The position numbers and the translations under genes are program-made. Positions 35,577-46,118 of a stretch of DNA of 46,212 nt are shown one piece after another; positions within the stretch are counted from its first letter, which is position 1; the number at the start of each line of letters is the position of its first letter. The notes beneath the pieces are model-generated. The model did no database searches. It saw only the letters and a program-made list of their open reading frames with translations, and was not told the origin of the DNA. The stretch covers positions 1 through 46,212 of the forward strand of contig DF237612.1 in NCBI GenBank assembly GCA_000708835.1. The letters run 5' to 3'. The DNA is from Klebsormidium nitens. Lineage: Eukaryota > Streptophyta > Klebsormidiophyceae > Klebsormidiales > Klebsormidiaceae.

Positions 35577-36439
35577 AAGTTTCGAAGATGTTTGCAGGTT
35601 GCAACTTGCATGAGCTGCTCTTTGAATTTGAACTTGAAGTTGTGCACGTCAGCCAGCTGCCCGGAGGTGGGTTGGAGTCCACAGCCTGACGGGTTTGAAT
35701 ATCGGGTCTACATCGGATCACTGGGTTATATCAGGTTTGGGTAGCTGCCGATCAGAGCCGCAACGCTGCCGGCGTTGATTAGCAAGGCCGCAGCATCTGG
35801 CAGCATTGCCGGTTTCCAAGCTAGGCGTCTGTGACACGTAGTCTTGCGGGTTCATATATTACCGTAGATTTGCGCACTCGGTTAGTTTCACACCGTTAGA
35901 TTAAGAGTATAACGGCCGCCACCCCTGGTTCGAATAACGGATTATGCATACTGCACGCTGATTGGCTGGCGCTGATTGGCCTTAGCTCCCAGTCTAAGCA
36001 CTATAGCTTAGACTGACTCTCAGCCTAGACTTGAGCTGAGGAGAGTACAAAGGGTGGATTTCCCCACCTCTGCCCTCATTCTCAGACTTCACGGATTTCT
36101 TGTGATTGAGAGGCGCCCTTCTCTTGGAAGCTTATCACCTCCCGACCTCTTGTTGCTAGTATAAGCGGGGATCTTTCCTTGTGAAATTTGCCTCCGTTCA
36201 CAGCGTCTGCCTTACAGTCCAAGACTCTTGCAAGCCTTCTGAAGCGAGCCTATTACAGAAACGCTTTTCCGCCGTAAGTAGGCCGGGTAGATATCTTGAA
36301 TACTGGTTACTTAAACCTCAGACCTGGTCTCCAGCTCAGAACCTGCAGCACTCCACTTAGAAATGGTGTTCGCAGCAAATTTCTAGGCGCTAGGTGCAGT
36401 TCCAAGAAGCTCTGTGAGCTCCGTTCCCCTGTGCTCAGC
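35577..36439. promoter_or_regulatory. Divergent promoter region between copies A and B
   Basis: Copies A and B start head to head. The spacer carries two direct repeats gctgattggc (35957-35966 and 35971-35980), each with an ATTGG/CCAAT box. It also has a perfect hairpin, agtctaagc/gcttagact (35991-35999 and 36006-36014). This is promoter-like by content only. No transcription start can be read. Confidence 0.45.
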
Positions 36440-37499
36440 ATGGCCACAGCTCAAGCTTCCCTTTGTGCGACAAGGGGAGCGGCACCACCTTTCAAGCAGG
36501 CAGTTAAGCGGGGCGGCATCAGGAGAAATGAATGCTGGCACCTGGCAGGATGGAAAGGCTGCGCACAACTCCCATCTACTTCAAACAGATGTGGCGCTGC
36601 AAGACTGCAGCGTATCTGCAAGGCTTTTCCAACAAGGCTTATACCTTCAGTGCCCCAATTGCCTCCTTGTGTAGCGCTCACCAGCAACGCCTTGCTTGAG
36701 GGAAGGGACATTGGCATATGTAATCAAAGGCAGGCCGTGGGTGTTCCTTTGATCTATAAGAGGCGGCCAGTGCAAGAAAACGCGCTGTCATCAAAGTTGT
36801 TTAGAAAACCAGTGGTGATCAGGGCAGAGCTTGGGGCTGGCTCCTCGGACATTGGCCCTCAAAGTCCGAGGAGACGATGCATCGAATGCGGGCATCTGAA
36901 GCTGCTGGTAGATTTCAAGCCGACAAAGACAAGCGCTGATGGACTGACGGACTCGTGCAGAGCCTGTCTGGCGGTTTGGTCTGCGAGGCGGCCGCTGTGG
37001 GCATACGAAGGAAGTGCGCGACTTTGTGTTGGACAAGTCGAAGAAAGACAGGCTGTCTCGTTGGTGCCGGGGGTGCCTTTTTGAAAGAGATGCAGTGAAA
37101 CCAAGGTGGGAGCCGCAAGATGGGCCGCAACGGTGTTCACGATGCGAGGAGGTGAAGTCCGCGCCAGAGTTCGATGTTGACAAGAAGCGGCGGAGCGGGC
37201 TCCAGATAGTGTGCAAAATGTGCCGCAAAGACTTGAATAAGAGTGTGACCTTGCGCCGGCAGGCGTTCGCAGGGCACGGGGTTGCTCCAAGGGCCAAGAA
37301 GTTGTGTCGGTCGTGCGACAAGGTCAAGAAACTGGGCGAGTTCTATGTCGATGTGACATCAGCGGACGGCCTCGGATACGCGTGCAAGACGTGCAGTTCG
37401 GCTCAAGCAAGAGCACGGTATCGGGCGAAGAAGAGGAAAGCGGCAGGGCCGCTCAAAGAGGCGGAGGCGTCACCTCCAGTACTTGAGCTGGGTGCATAG
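36440..37499 (+). pseudogene. Four-module Cys protein, copy B, broken by a 68-nt deletion
   Basis: The first frame opens at the conserved Met (36440; extended start 36296) and reads through the leader and module 1 (CIEC...CRAC). Between the last Cys of module 1 and the second Cys of module 2 it has 28 nt (36968-36995), where copies A and C both have 96 nt. That is a 68-nt loss that shifts the frame and removes the first Cys of module 2. Read in place, translation ends at 37084. The second frame continues uninterrupted to 37499 and still encodes modules 2 (GRCG..CRGC), 3 (CSRC..CKMC) and 4 (CRSC..CKTC), each with the 22-residue spacing. The lack of other damage suggests a young lesion. The deletion is too long to be a simple sequencing error. 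A truncated one-module protein of 214 aa is possible. Confidence 0.75.
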
Positions 37500-37619
37500 G
37501 TTTAGTCGGACTCAAGTTACAATCCAGATAGTACTTATGTTGTAGTCACTTCGGGAAAGTGTGAGCACTTCTCGAGCAGCGCCCTCTCGATTGCGTGTGC
37601 GCGCGGGCGCGTGTGCTAG

Positions 37620-39310
37620 CTGGAGGAACTAGACGTGGGCCCCTGCGAGGAGCAAGAGTTGAAGGTGCGGTGGGAGCTGCGGGTGGCTGAGTGCCAAAGG
37701 TGGTGGGGTGTGCAACTGAACAAGGACAAGTGGATCCGTGACCAGGTGGGTCAGTGGGCTAACCCAGAATGGTCTGAGATTTCCAGTCTCAGAACCCTTG
37801 TGCAGAATTAGATGAGTTAGTCTGGCTAAGTAGGTTATCGTGCACTTACAGTCTTGATTTTGTAGGATGGGAAAGAAGTTCGTATTTTGAAATTTTGAGC
37901 TGGTAAGTTGATCAATGTCTACGTGTTAGAGGCCCGTCATCTGTTGAATCTGGAAACTGTACGTCGAGGGGGCAAAGTACTGTGTGACTGGCTGGTTGAT
38001 TGAGTAAGCCTCTCGTACCTTTCGATATCTGTGTTGGCAAATGTGACATCTGTGGGAGGATTGAAAGCCTCGCCTTATGGATCCTCGGATTGCAATGTTT
38101 GAGAGTCGACATCAGAGAGAAAGGGCTGAGGCCAAGGGGCCAGGCTGGGAAAGCACTTCAGCTTTGTGAGTCTCTTCGCTTTTGAAATCATCGGGCTGAC
38201 ATTTTCGCTTCGTAAAATTTCTTGGAGGGATTCGGGTATGCCACTCACTGGATTCTACCCAGACAAAGGCAGGTGATTCTTCTTCGCCAATCAATCATCA
38301 GCTTCGCTCCGCAGAAGTCGGGCTTGGTATCCAGAACAGTGCTTCTCCTATAGAGTACACCCTTCTCTCTTCTTTGGCCAAGCCTTGTCTTCTGTTGATG
38401 GACAAGGCTTGTGTTTCTCCTGTCGACAGACAAAAACTGTAGTTGTGAACACGTTGATCCTCGTGTCAAAGGCCGAAGTTCTCAAAAACGGCGAAGTCAC
38501 TGACGCAGTCGAAGCTGTCCGAGTGTTGGGTATGACTTTGGGTCCCTTTCAGATCGTATTACCCTCCTTGTCAAGTGCAAGTCTCGCGGTTTCTACTGAG
38601 TTGATGGGAACTTTCAATTCTCGACTTGGCAAAGTTTAAGCAGAGTCTCGTTCTCATTTCTTGGAGGTATAGCTGTCCTCTCCCGAACGGCTTACAAACT
38701 TCCTTCCTTCCCTTTTTGACGTCAGGAACGCATGCGCTCCCTCGAGCTCCGGCTCGCGCAGCTGCAGGCGCAGCAGTCCACGTGGCAGGCGGAGAAGCTG
38801 GCCCTGAGTGGCACGTCCAGAAACTAGAGGCGGGAGAGCTGCGCGCGTGGGGAGCGCTCGCACGCGGTTCCAGGCGCAGGCCGAGAGACTCGATCGAAAG
38901 CTGCACCTGAAGGCGCTCGTGAACGCGGTTCTGGAGCGCCAGGTGAGGAGCATCGAACGGCTCGGATCTTTTCTTGGGTCAAACGGACCAATGATATCTT
39001 CGTCGACCTAACATGCGGCCCTTCTCTGGAGCTTCGAGAGCCGTTCACCGATCAAATGTCGCTTTTGAAGATCCCAGTTCTTACTCGATCCACCGTTTGC
39101 TGTCTGTGCATTAAAGGCAGCAACAACTGTCAAAACAGTGCCTTGACCCCCGATCATGGACGCTGAACAGATTCCGTACGTAGATTCTGGACACTAAACG
39201 AATTCCGTCCTCGTCTCCGTGCAGGTCCGGACGCTCGCATACGCTCAGCCGTGGGTCCGCCGTTGGACTCGACTGCGCCTCTGCCACCCCCGCCCCCCCT
39301 GTTTCACCAC
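37620..39310 (+). pseudogene. Remnant exons of an unidentified coiled-coil gene
   Basis: Three exon-like stretches lack continuity. 37620-37745 lies between an AG and a GT and encodes 42 codons including EELDVGPCEEQELKVRWEL. 38728-38942 follows a CAG and ends at CAG/gtgagg, but its heptad-like sequence switches frame twice (LELRLAQLQAQQ, then VQKLEAGELRAW, then RLDRKLHLKALVNAVLERQ) with a stop in the first frame. 39224-39310 follows a CAG and moves from RTLAYAQP to a Pro-rich frame. The high Glu/Arg/Leu content, splice-like borders and frame breaks suggest a decayed gene. I do not recognise the parent. An alternative is coding-like chance sequence. Confidence 0.4.
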
Positions 39311-39599
39311 TGCGTACAAAGAAATGGAGCGACAGGAGATGTTCCGGCTCTGCTCAAGATGTACCATATTGGAAGAAGCTACAAGGCTGACACGTGTCAC
39401 TTGCCAGGCGAACAGAAGGAATTATGGGCTGCTTCGGGACTTTGATCAATTCATCCATCGAGAACGGCAATTGCTAAACGTGCAGAATTCTTTTTTACCG
39501 TACGTCCTTTCATCAATGATAAAAAGAAAAGACCCCGGAAGAGCAGGGATATTAGAATAGGAAGCTAGTGGATATGTAGATTACGGTTTGCTTTTCACT

Positions 39600-40944
39600 C
39601 ATTGTCCGAAAGTTCAACCAAGCTAGAAAGCTCTCAGGCCAAGTCGCGTCACCATATACAGTGCCCGTCATGGTGGACCAGCATGCCGGGCCAGCGCTCA
39701 GGCTGCGCATGGCTTACGTGCCCATATGATCATTGATAGTTGAAAAATTAAAGGACATCATTGATAGTTGGAATGTTATTTGCAGTGTTGGTACGCACGC
39801 ACCTATAGTGAGTGCACTGCCTATGGACTCGGACGTATCTTATATAGTCGCATGCGGCCGCAAGTCAGGGCACGGATATGTTGATGCGCATGATCTGAAC
39901 TTTGAAGATCAACCGTGGCGGTGTGACGCAAATTAACTGCAGGGTCTCCGCTAAAGAAAGGGGCACACTGCCGCCGCCGCCGCCGGCAGTGCACTATGCA
40001 CATCAGCCGTATTCACCGGCACTCTGCGGAGCCTCTCATGTTGCATCATGCTCACGCTTACATAGTTGGTGAGTGGCCATGAACAAGAAGGATGCACTTC
40101 CAAGGCGCCTTACTTCTCCATCCCTCTTCCTTGGGTCCATTGGAATTCGGAATAATGAACAGTCCTATCCGGAATCACAATATGTTCTGTACTCTGTGGA
40201 CGGGATTGCCGACCAGTGTCACTTACCTACCTTATCCGGAGGTAATTACGTGCATTCCCGTCGACGCCGACCGGGGGTTTATAAGGTTTACCGAAGAGGG
40301 GCGGCCGCGCTCGAGCGATCGTGCCCCATCCTTTGCGGCAAAGCCATAATATTTCACAGCGGCTCTGGTCCATTCGGAAATTTTAAATACGTGTATACAG
40401 TGAACTTGCAATTGACCATATATGTCAGTTGCGAGTTGTATGTAGTCTTCAATACTCTAGCTTGTACTTGTATGCACTCAATCACAATCATTAGAGTATA
40501 TACTAGCTTGCACCTGACATGCACTAGCTAGCTCCGCCGCGACAGCTGGCATGCAGTGTACGGCCTACGGCGGGTATAAGGGATCAAGCGACGGTAATGC
40601 ACGCATATGTAATATGCAACATTTGAACGGTCAAACTTGAAAGCTACAAGTTGGCATCAAAGATCGACTCTGGCATGTCCGGGCCCAATGCTGATAGAGG
40701 ATCGATGGGTTCATGCTGCGGCACCTTAGACACCGTGTCACGATGTGCGCACTGAAGTACGCTATGCATACTATAAAAAACATCTGAATCCATCTCGTAG
40801 CGCAAGCATTAATCCAATCCTGTTGGACAGCACCGACGCCAAGTAACGTGTAAATGAAAACATGCGGGAGTGGTGCCGGTATGGACAAGAAAGTCACAAA
40901 AGCCTGGACTCTTTTTCCGAATGTCACGCGGTCCCATTTTGGCT
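39600..40944. other. Intergenic region, no gene recognised
   Basis: AT-richer sequence with short frames only. A small GC-rich palindrome (ctgccg...cggcag) lies near 39968-39989. No domain, RNA or element was recognised. Confidence 0.5.
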
Positions 40945-41484
40945 TCATTTAGGCTTGATATGATTGACGGTTGATGTGCTCAAGAATCGAAGTGTCCTGA
41001 TTTCCGTAGTCCTTTCTTCGCTTCCCCTGCTTTTTCGGATGTCCTTCCGGCCCATCGCAAGCGCATCGTCCAGCAACTTTTCCAGTACCCTCGTCTTTTT
41101 ACTGCTTCCAACCCCCTCCCCATTTGCTGCCCAAGCACCCCCCTGTTCTCCGTTTGCACTCGACTCTCCGGCCGCTGGTTCTCCGTTCTCCCCCTCCGCT
41201 TCTTCTTCCTGTGCCTCTAGTTCTTTGTCCTTTCTTCTCGCCCATTTCTTCCGTCTCTGATTCTCTTGCCCCCTTGTCGTACGTACTCCCTGACTGCCCA
41301 GCCTGCTTTTCGTCCGGGGATCCCTCATCGCCCTCGCCAGTGACGTCAGCGCCTTCGTCGTCCGACTCCTCCGCCGCGTCTCCGTCTGGCGCCTGCCCTT
41401 CGTCCAGTACCCGCCTGCCACGTGGCAGGCTCTCCTCTTCGGCGGCTTCGTCGATCTCCCCGTAGCGGCGGACTCGCCATTCGC
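40945..41484 (-). other. Acidic/basic low-complexity open frame, possible exon or pseudogene
   Basis: A frame of 180 codons runs from an acceptor-like site (tttgtccag/gcgaat at 41484) to a stop at 40945, rich in Lys, Arg and Glu. A second frame over the first half reads as a more natural acidic sequence (EIDEAAEEESLPRG, AAEESDDEGADVTGEGDEG). The first frame becomes acidic only later (EEEAEGENGEPAAGESS). This could reflect a small intron (donor gtacgt near 41287) or a frameshift in a dead gene. No family recognised. Confidence 0.25.
41413..41430. repeat. 18-bp perfect palindrome with a G-box core
   Basis: gcctgccacgtggcaggc is its own reverse complement and centres on CACGTG, the plant G-box bound by bZIP and bHLH factors. 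It lies within the acidic open frame. Confidence 0.7.
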
Positions 41485-42837
41485 CTGGACAAATCCATAA
41501 CGAGATTCACGTTAAAGAAGCGAACGCTGCTGAAAAAGTACCACAGCATTCAGATGCTAATAGATTCAACTGGTAGTGGACAACTGTCTTCGACCTCGCT
41601 TCTCGAGACGCCATTGCAAAACGTGTCCGCTCAGTGCACGCAAAAACCCCTTAGCTTGGTGACGTCAGGGGCTGTACCAGGTTATACCCAAGAAGAATCG
41701 GTAGGACGGCTTGGCGTTCCACGTGAGCGGGGACAAGCTGAATGAAGGAAGCGAAGGACTAAACCATGAAAGATCTTTGTTTGGAAACGCCCTGCACGTT
41801 GCATGAAAGCTTATCACGGGCCTCAAAAACCGACACTTTCAAGGGGATGGAGCTGGTTTTTAGGCTTTAAAAGGGGGTCCCCTGAGGACGTGAGAAGCGG
41901 CAAAAGTAAAGGAGCCCATTGTGCGCAGGTCTTACATGGACAAGGCTGAAAGCGGAGGATGCAAACCCCCAAAGACACAGCGACACAAAATCAACTGGCG
42001 GAGAGAACAGACCGCCTGTTGCAATAGTGTATTTCTCAGAGCGGCTCTTCAAAAGCACGCATCCGAAGCGGCCCTCGAACCTTCTCTGAAGGGTGCGCTG
42101 GGGAGAAAACCCAAACCAAGCCTGATCCGCAGTGCCTCTCCGCAAACACACAATCTAGATCAGCTTCGTGAAGAACCGTGCATGGGTCTGATGAACACTT
42201 CGATAAACGTACGTGCCTATGTATATCGTCCACGCAGATTTCACAAGTGTTTTGCTGAAGTTTGCCGCACTCTCGGGCAAGCGTAGTACGCCTCAGTACG
42301 CTTCAACAGCAGCGAAAAGGTCGGGCACTATGGTTCCAAAACCGAAGTCGGGCATGACTGGGGCCATGAAACGAAACCGACAAAAACTAATTTGCCCCAA
42401 ATTCGCGTAAGGGCGACCTTCGACTTTATAAAGGGCTAAGCGGATGAAGCAGGTTGGCTAGTTGCCAACCAAAAGCTCTCGAAGAAAGGTGAGCCCAGCA
42501 ATTGGCAATTTCCTTTTACTTGCCTTAGCGAGCTGCCATATTAGTCAAGAGACTCAATACGCCTGGGCGACTTGAAATTTCAAAGCGAGCAGGTAATAAG
42601 CTGCAAAATGCTCAGCATCCCGGACTGTCAAGGACGTCATTTAACCTCTTACAGTGATGCAAGCGGTTCCTCAGAGTGCGTCATGGCAGCGGGACTTAGG
42701 CGCAGAGTATGCAGATTCCCATAAAAGATCAAGGGTATACTCTGGAAGGGAGAATGGGGGATACAACCAAACATATAAGGTACTACTCACATTGTGCCAC
42801 TTGTCTCCATCCAGCGAGGCGAGATGCGTCGTACATC
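41485..42837. other. Intergenic region, no gene recognised
   Basis: No coding region, repeat or RNA was recognised. The largest frame (41921-42286, plus) has no domain and no splice context. Confidence 0.5.
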
Positions 42838-44111
42838 AGCTCTGCAAGAACGAAGGTGGGTAGATAGTCAGACTGGGACAACTGCCGCACGACGTCATGC
42901 TGATCAAGCAACCCGGGTTTGGTCCTGGTCTCACTATTCAGAAAAGTGGTTAAAGTCAAGCTCGGGTCTGTGTAAGAGTCGAAGGTGGATCTATGATAGA
43001 CCATCGTGGGCAGGGGGAAAAATTGGCTACAATTGCATCGATGACTGCACCACCGAAAAGCTTCGTGCCAGCTCTAACAAGCTTTGGACTCACAATGCAA
43101 CGGAACTGGCCCAAAAGTGCACACGATTCGGCTCTTAAAGTAGTGACTGACGCTAAGTTGCTCTCTGCCCTATGATGACATCTGCTCAGACATCGCACTA
43201 TCAACAACAAAGCGGGGATATTTCGGAGCGACGTACAGAGTCAAACTGGCAATTGAACTCTGAGGGGTCATTTTTCTTTCAAGAATATGAAATACATACC
43301 ACCTGAAAGCAGACAAAACAATGGACAAGATTCCTCCAGGTGTCCGCTGAGGAACGCGCTCGTACGTTTCGAAAGCAAAAGCAACAAGTTTACAGAGTGA
43401 GTACCTTCCAAGGCACTTCATTCAGAACCAGACCCAGCAAAGACCAGGAACATACAATTGAGGGCGAAGTCCCGCTCTCAAGCTGCCAATCAATCTTTGA
43501 CTACTTCAGTGCTGACATTAGCGTTTGGGCAAAAAGTCTCCTTCTCAAGGAGCTAGCGGTAATAGGAGCCTTTCGCGCTGGTCTTAAGCATTCCTCAGGA
43601 CAAAACCGCTTCGCCAGAAGGCCCAGAAATAAGACTCAGTCTGCAATAGACAGAGTCTGCTGCATGGCGTTCTGTCAGAAGCCCTGTTGCAACGAGGCCT
43701 TTCGTCGGCTGTGCACCGTCTCCCTGTAGAGTATTACGGTAAACCCGCTTTCTTCAACCAGGAACAATCATTGTTGATGCCTAAGCTACAAGACATGCAC
43801 TGTCAGGATCAAAAGCCTCGGCACAGTCTCTTACCATGTTTGAGAGTTGAGCGGCCACCAAACACAGTGGCCCCGCCCCTCCTTGTGACTCCGGCCCCTT
43901 CCGCATCCTTATCTTCCTGCATCGTTCGTCTTCTTGTCACCTTCCGCACTCTCATTGAATCTGCCCCTTGAGTCTCTCAGCACCCCGGGGACTTCCCTCC
44001 CCTGCGTTTTCGAGCCCGTTAACGTTCGCCCCTTCGGCGCATCCCCCTGGTTTCTCACCTCTCCTTCTCTTTTTCCGCACCCCCCGCCCATCTGATTGCC
44101 TCATCCGTTCT
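42838..44111. repeat. Segmental duplication block 2 (3' flank of Cys-module gene C)
   Basis: This is the partner of block 1, 33255-34439. The anchors at 42840, 43077, 43695 and 43886 match it in order, and the block runs into gene C just as block 1 runs into gene A. Similarity is patchy, so the duplication is old compared with the intact reading frames. Confidence 0.75.
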
Positions 44112-45272
44112 CTATGCCTTCTTTTCTTCAAGCACGTCTGGATTATTTTTAACCTCAACTTCAGCCAGAGCTTTGGCTGCTGCCCGTCTTTGCTCCTTCC
44201 ACCGCGCAAAGTATGCGGTCGTACACGGCTTGCACATGTACGAGAGGCCATCGGCCGGGCCCTTGCGCCGATGATAGTGCTCGGCCGCCTTCTCCTCACC
44301 ACAGGCCGTGCATCGCTTTTTGCTCCTCACAAACGCCCCATCCTTAGACTCCCGCCGCCGTGCATTCAACTCTCTTGTCACCTCGTTCACGCACTGGCTG
44401 CACTCCCTGCGCCGCCCTGTCGGGCTCTTCTTGTTTGCATGAAATTCAGTTGCTGGCTTGACAAGCCCACACTGCCAGCACTTTTGAGGTTCGTCAGTTG
44501 GCTCCCTGTCGCGCTTCGCTGCCTGGTGCGCAGATACACACCCGCGGCAATACTTGCTCAAGCAATCTTTCTTGCTGCGATTGACACCGAAGTCGCGCGC
44601 TTCCTTGATTTGCCCACACCCAATGCACGTCTTGGCGCGCTCCCACGATTCTGCGACACTCAAATCAAGGTGATAGAGGCTTTTTCCGGCGCGCTTTGCC
44701 CGGGAGGCGGCCGTGCATGCTCGGCACACATCGTAGCGCCCGTCGGAGCTGGTTGTTGTCCCTTCAAAATCTACCAGCGGCTTTGTGTGCCGGCACTCGG
44801 TGCATTGCTTGATATCCCCCGCCTCGCTCCCTTCAATCAAATCAGGGCCACGATTGGAATCATAGCCGGTGTCTATAGAGCTCAGCCCTGTTGTCTCCCC
44901 AGGTGATGCACGCTCTTTCAGTGACAAAATTTGCTCCTCAAGTTGACTGGCCTGCCCATCGTCACTGAGAGGAATGTCGACTGTCCTCCCTCGAGTGCTA
45001 GCAAGTTTTCCTCTCCAAGGGAAAGAAGGTTTCGTTCCTGCAACACTGCTGCCAGCAGACCAACCACGAAACAATTGCCGGTGAAAGAAGGAAGATTCTC
45101 CCAGAGCAGCTTCCAACGTTGACCGTCTGCTTTTTGTCACGCAGCAAAGCAGCTGCCGCTGGCCTCGTGGGCACCACTGCCCCTCGCGCTTGTTGCAATC
45201 GCTTCCAGCTGCCCACTTGGAGACTGGTGGCGCCGACAAATTGCTGCAGAGCAAAGGCTGACCTGTTGCCAT
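44112..45272 (-). CDS. Four-module C-x2-C-x22-C-x2-C protein, copy C
   Basis: An intact, intronless paralogue of copy A, 386 aa from the conserved Met (MATGQ); an in-frame Met at 45398 would add 42 residues. Counted from that upstream Met, the cysteines are 199/202-225/228, 258/261-284/287, 307/310-333/336 and 363/366-389/392, again exactly 22 residues apart in every module. It shares with A the GRT..(S/T)L(T/S)..GQA(T/S)QLEE stretch before module 1, the linker LSVAESWE, and NA/NE-RRR before module 4. It carries roughly 20 extra residues before module 1. The basic leader again suggests organelle import. Function is unknown. Retention of all 16 cysteines despite a diverged flank argues that the protein is used. 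Confidence 0.8.
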   Translation of the reverse strand: MATGQPLLCSNLSAPPVSKWAAGSDCNKREGQWCPRGQRQLLCCVTKSRRSTLEAALGESSFFHRQLFRGWSAGSSVAGTKPSFPWRGKLASTRGRTVDIPLSDDGQASQLEEQILSLKERASPGETTGLSSIDTGYDSNRGPDLIEGSEAGDIKQCTECRHTKPLVDFEGTTTSSDGRYDVCRACTAASRAKRAGKSLYHLDLSVAESWERAKTCIGCGQIKEARDFGVNRSKKDCLSKYCRGCVSAHQAAKRDREPTDEPQKCWQCGLVKPATEFHANKKSPTGRRRECSQCVNEVTRELNARRRESKDGAFVRSKKRCTACGEEKAAEHYHRRKGPADGLSYMCKPCTTAYFARWKEQRRAAAKALAEVEVKNNPDVLEEKKA

Positions 45273-45679
45273 TGCGAAGCAGAGGGCCGTGTTGCGTGGG
45301 GCGCTTGGACACGAACCTGCGCCACCACCCTTCTGTTCAGAAGTCTTGAAGGTTGTATGATTTGTCAACACACCACAGCTCATCGCGGAGTGCGCCATAC
45401 CGGGTCGTCAAATGCCATTGCAAGCTGGCTGGAAAACAGGAGTAAGGACTGGGTGACAAACACAGCTTGATGGGTTTGGATAACTTGCCTGGGAGGAACC
45501 GATTAAATCGTAGTGATGTCAGCACCGGCCTGCCGGTTTTCGAGCTGGATGTCTGCCTGTTCGAAGCCCTTGGTAGGTTCAATGTGTGGGCGTGCCGGTT
45601 ACACGAACGTTTTGCCGTCTCCGACCAAGACATGGATATTGTAATCTCAAGGTAATATACCTAGGAAATCAGAGACTTA

Positions 45680-46118
45680 GGGCCTGTTCGCATGCCGCCA
45701 AGATCGACACATTTTCGAGTGGGTTGACTTTGGTTTGGGCTGTACGATTTCGGTACGGACGGATCGCTTGAAAACAGTGTTTTCGACGAGGCGTTCGATA
45801 GAGTGTTGGCAAGCCCAATGATTGAGCCCCAAAAAATGCATTTAAATTGCAAGGGAAAAAGATGGAAAATACAAAGCCCCTACCGGGCCTTGGCAGTCGG
45901 CATATTTAGACCATACAAGTGCTCGGTATGGAATGTTGGGACCAACAGATTCTGATAGGTGCCCCCGACCAGCAGGCAGATTCTGTTGGTTTTGATGGGA
46001 CGATCGCGCGATCGAATTGTACCTTTCCAACTTTTGGCGAAGTGTTGATCACACGCGGTGATGGGTTGCGGCCAAAACCGCCAGAATCTGTCGATTTTGG
46101 CTGCATGCGAACAGGCCC
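45680..46118. mobile_element. Tourist-like (PIF/Harbinger type) MITE with TTA target duplication
   Basis: A 439-bp non-coding element. The left end gggcctgttcgcatgccgcc and the reverse complement of the right end gggcctgttcgcatgcagcc form terminal inverted repeats of about 30 bp with three mismatches. The element is flanked by TTA on both sides (45677-45679 and 46119-46121), the target-site length and sequence typical of PIF/Harbinger. It has no transposase and would depend on an autonomous relative elsewhere. Confidence 0.88.

Noticed and set aside
35871-35945. tRNA-like ggttcgaat box
   Set aside because: No acceptor or T stem pairs correctly and the A box is poor, so neither a tRNA nor a SINE is supported.
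43968-44906. Plus-strand open frame of 312 codons
   Set aside because: It is the reverse-strand shadow of the Cys-module gene C and shows no domain of its own.
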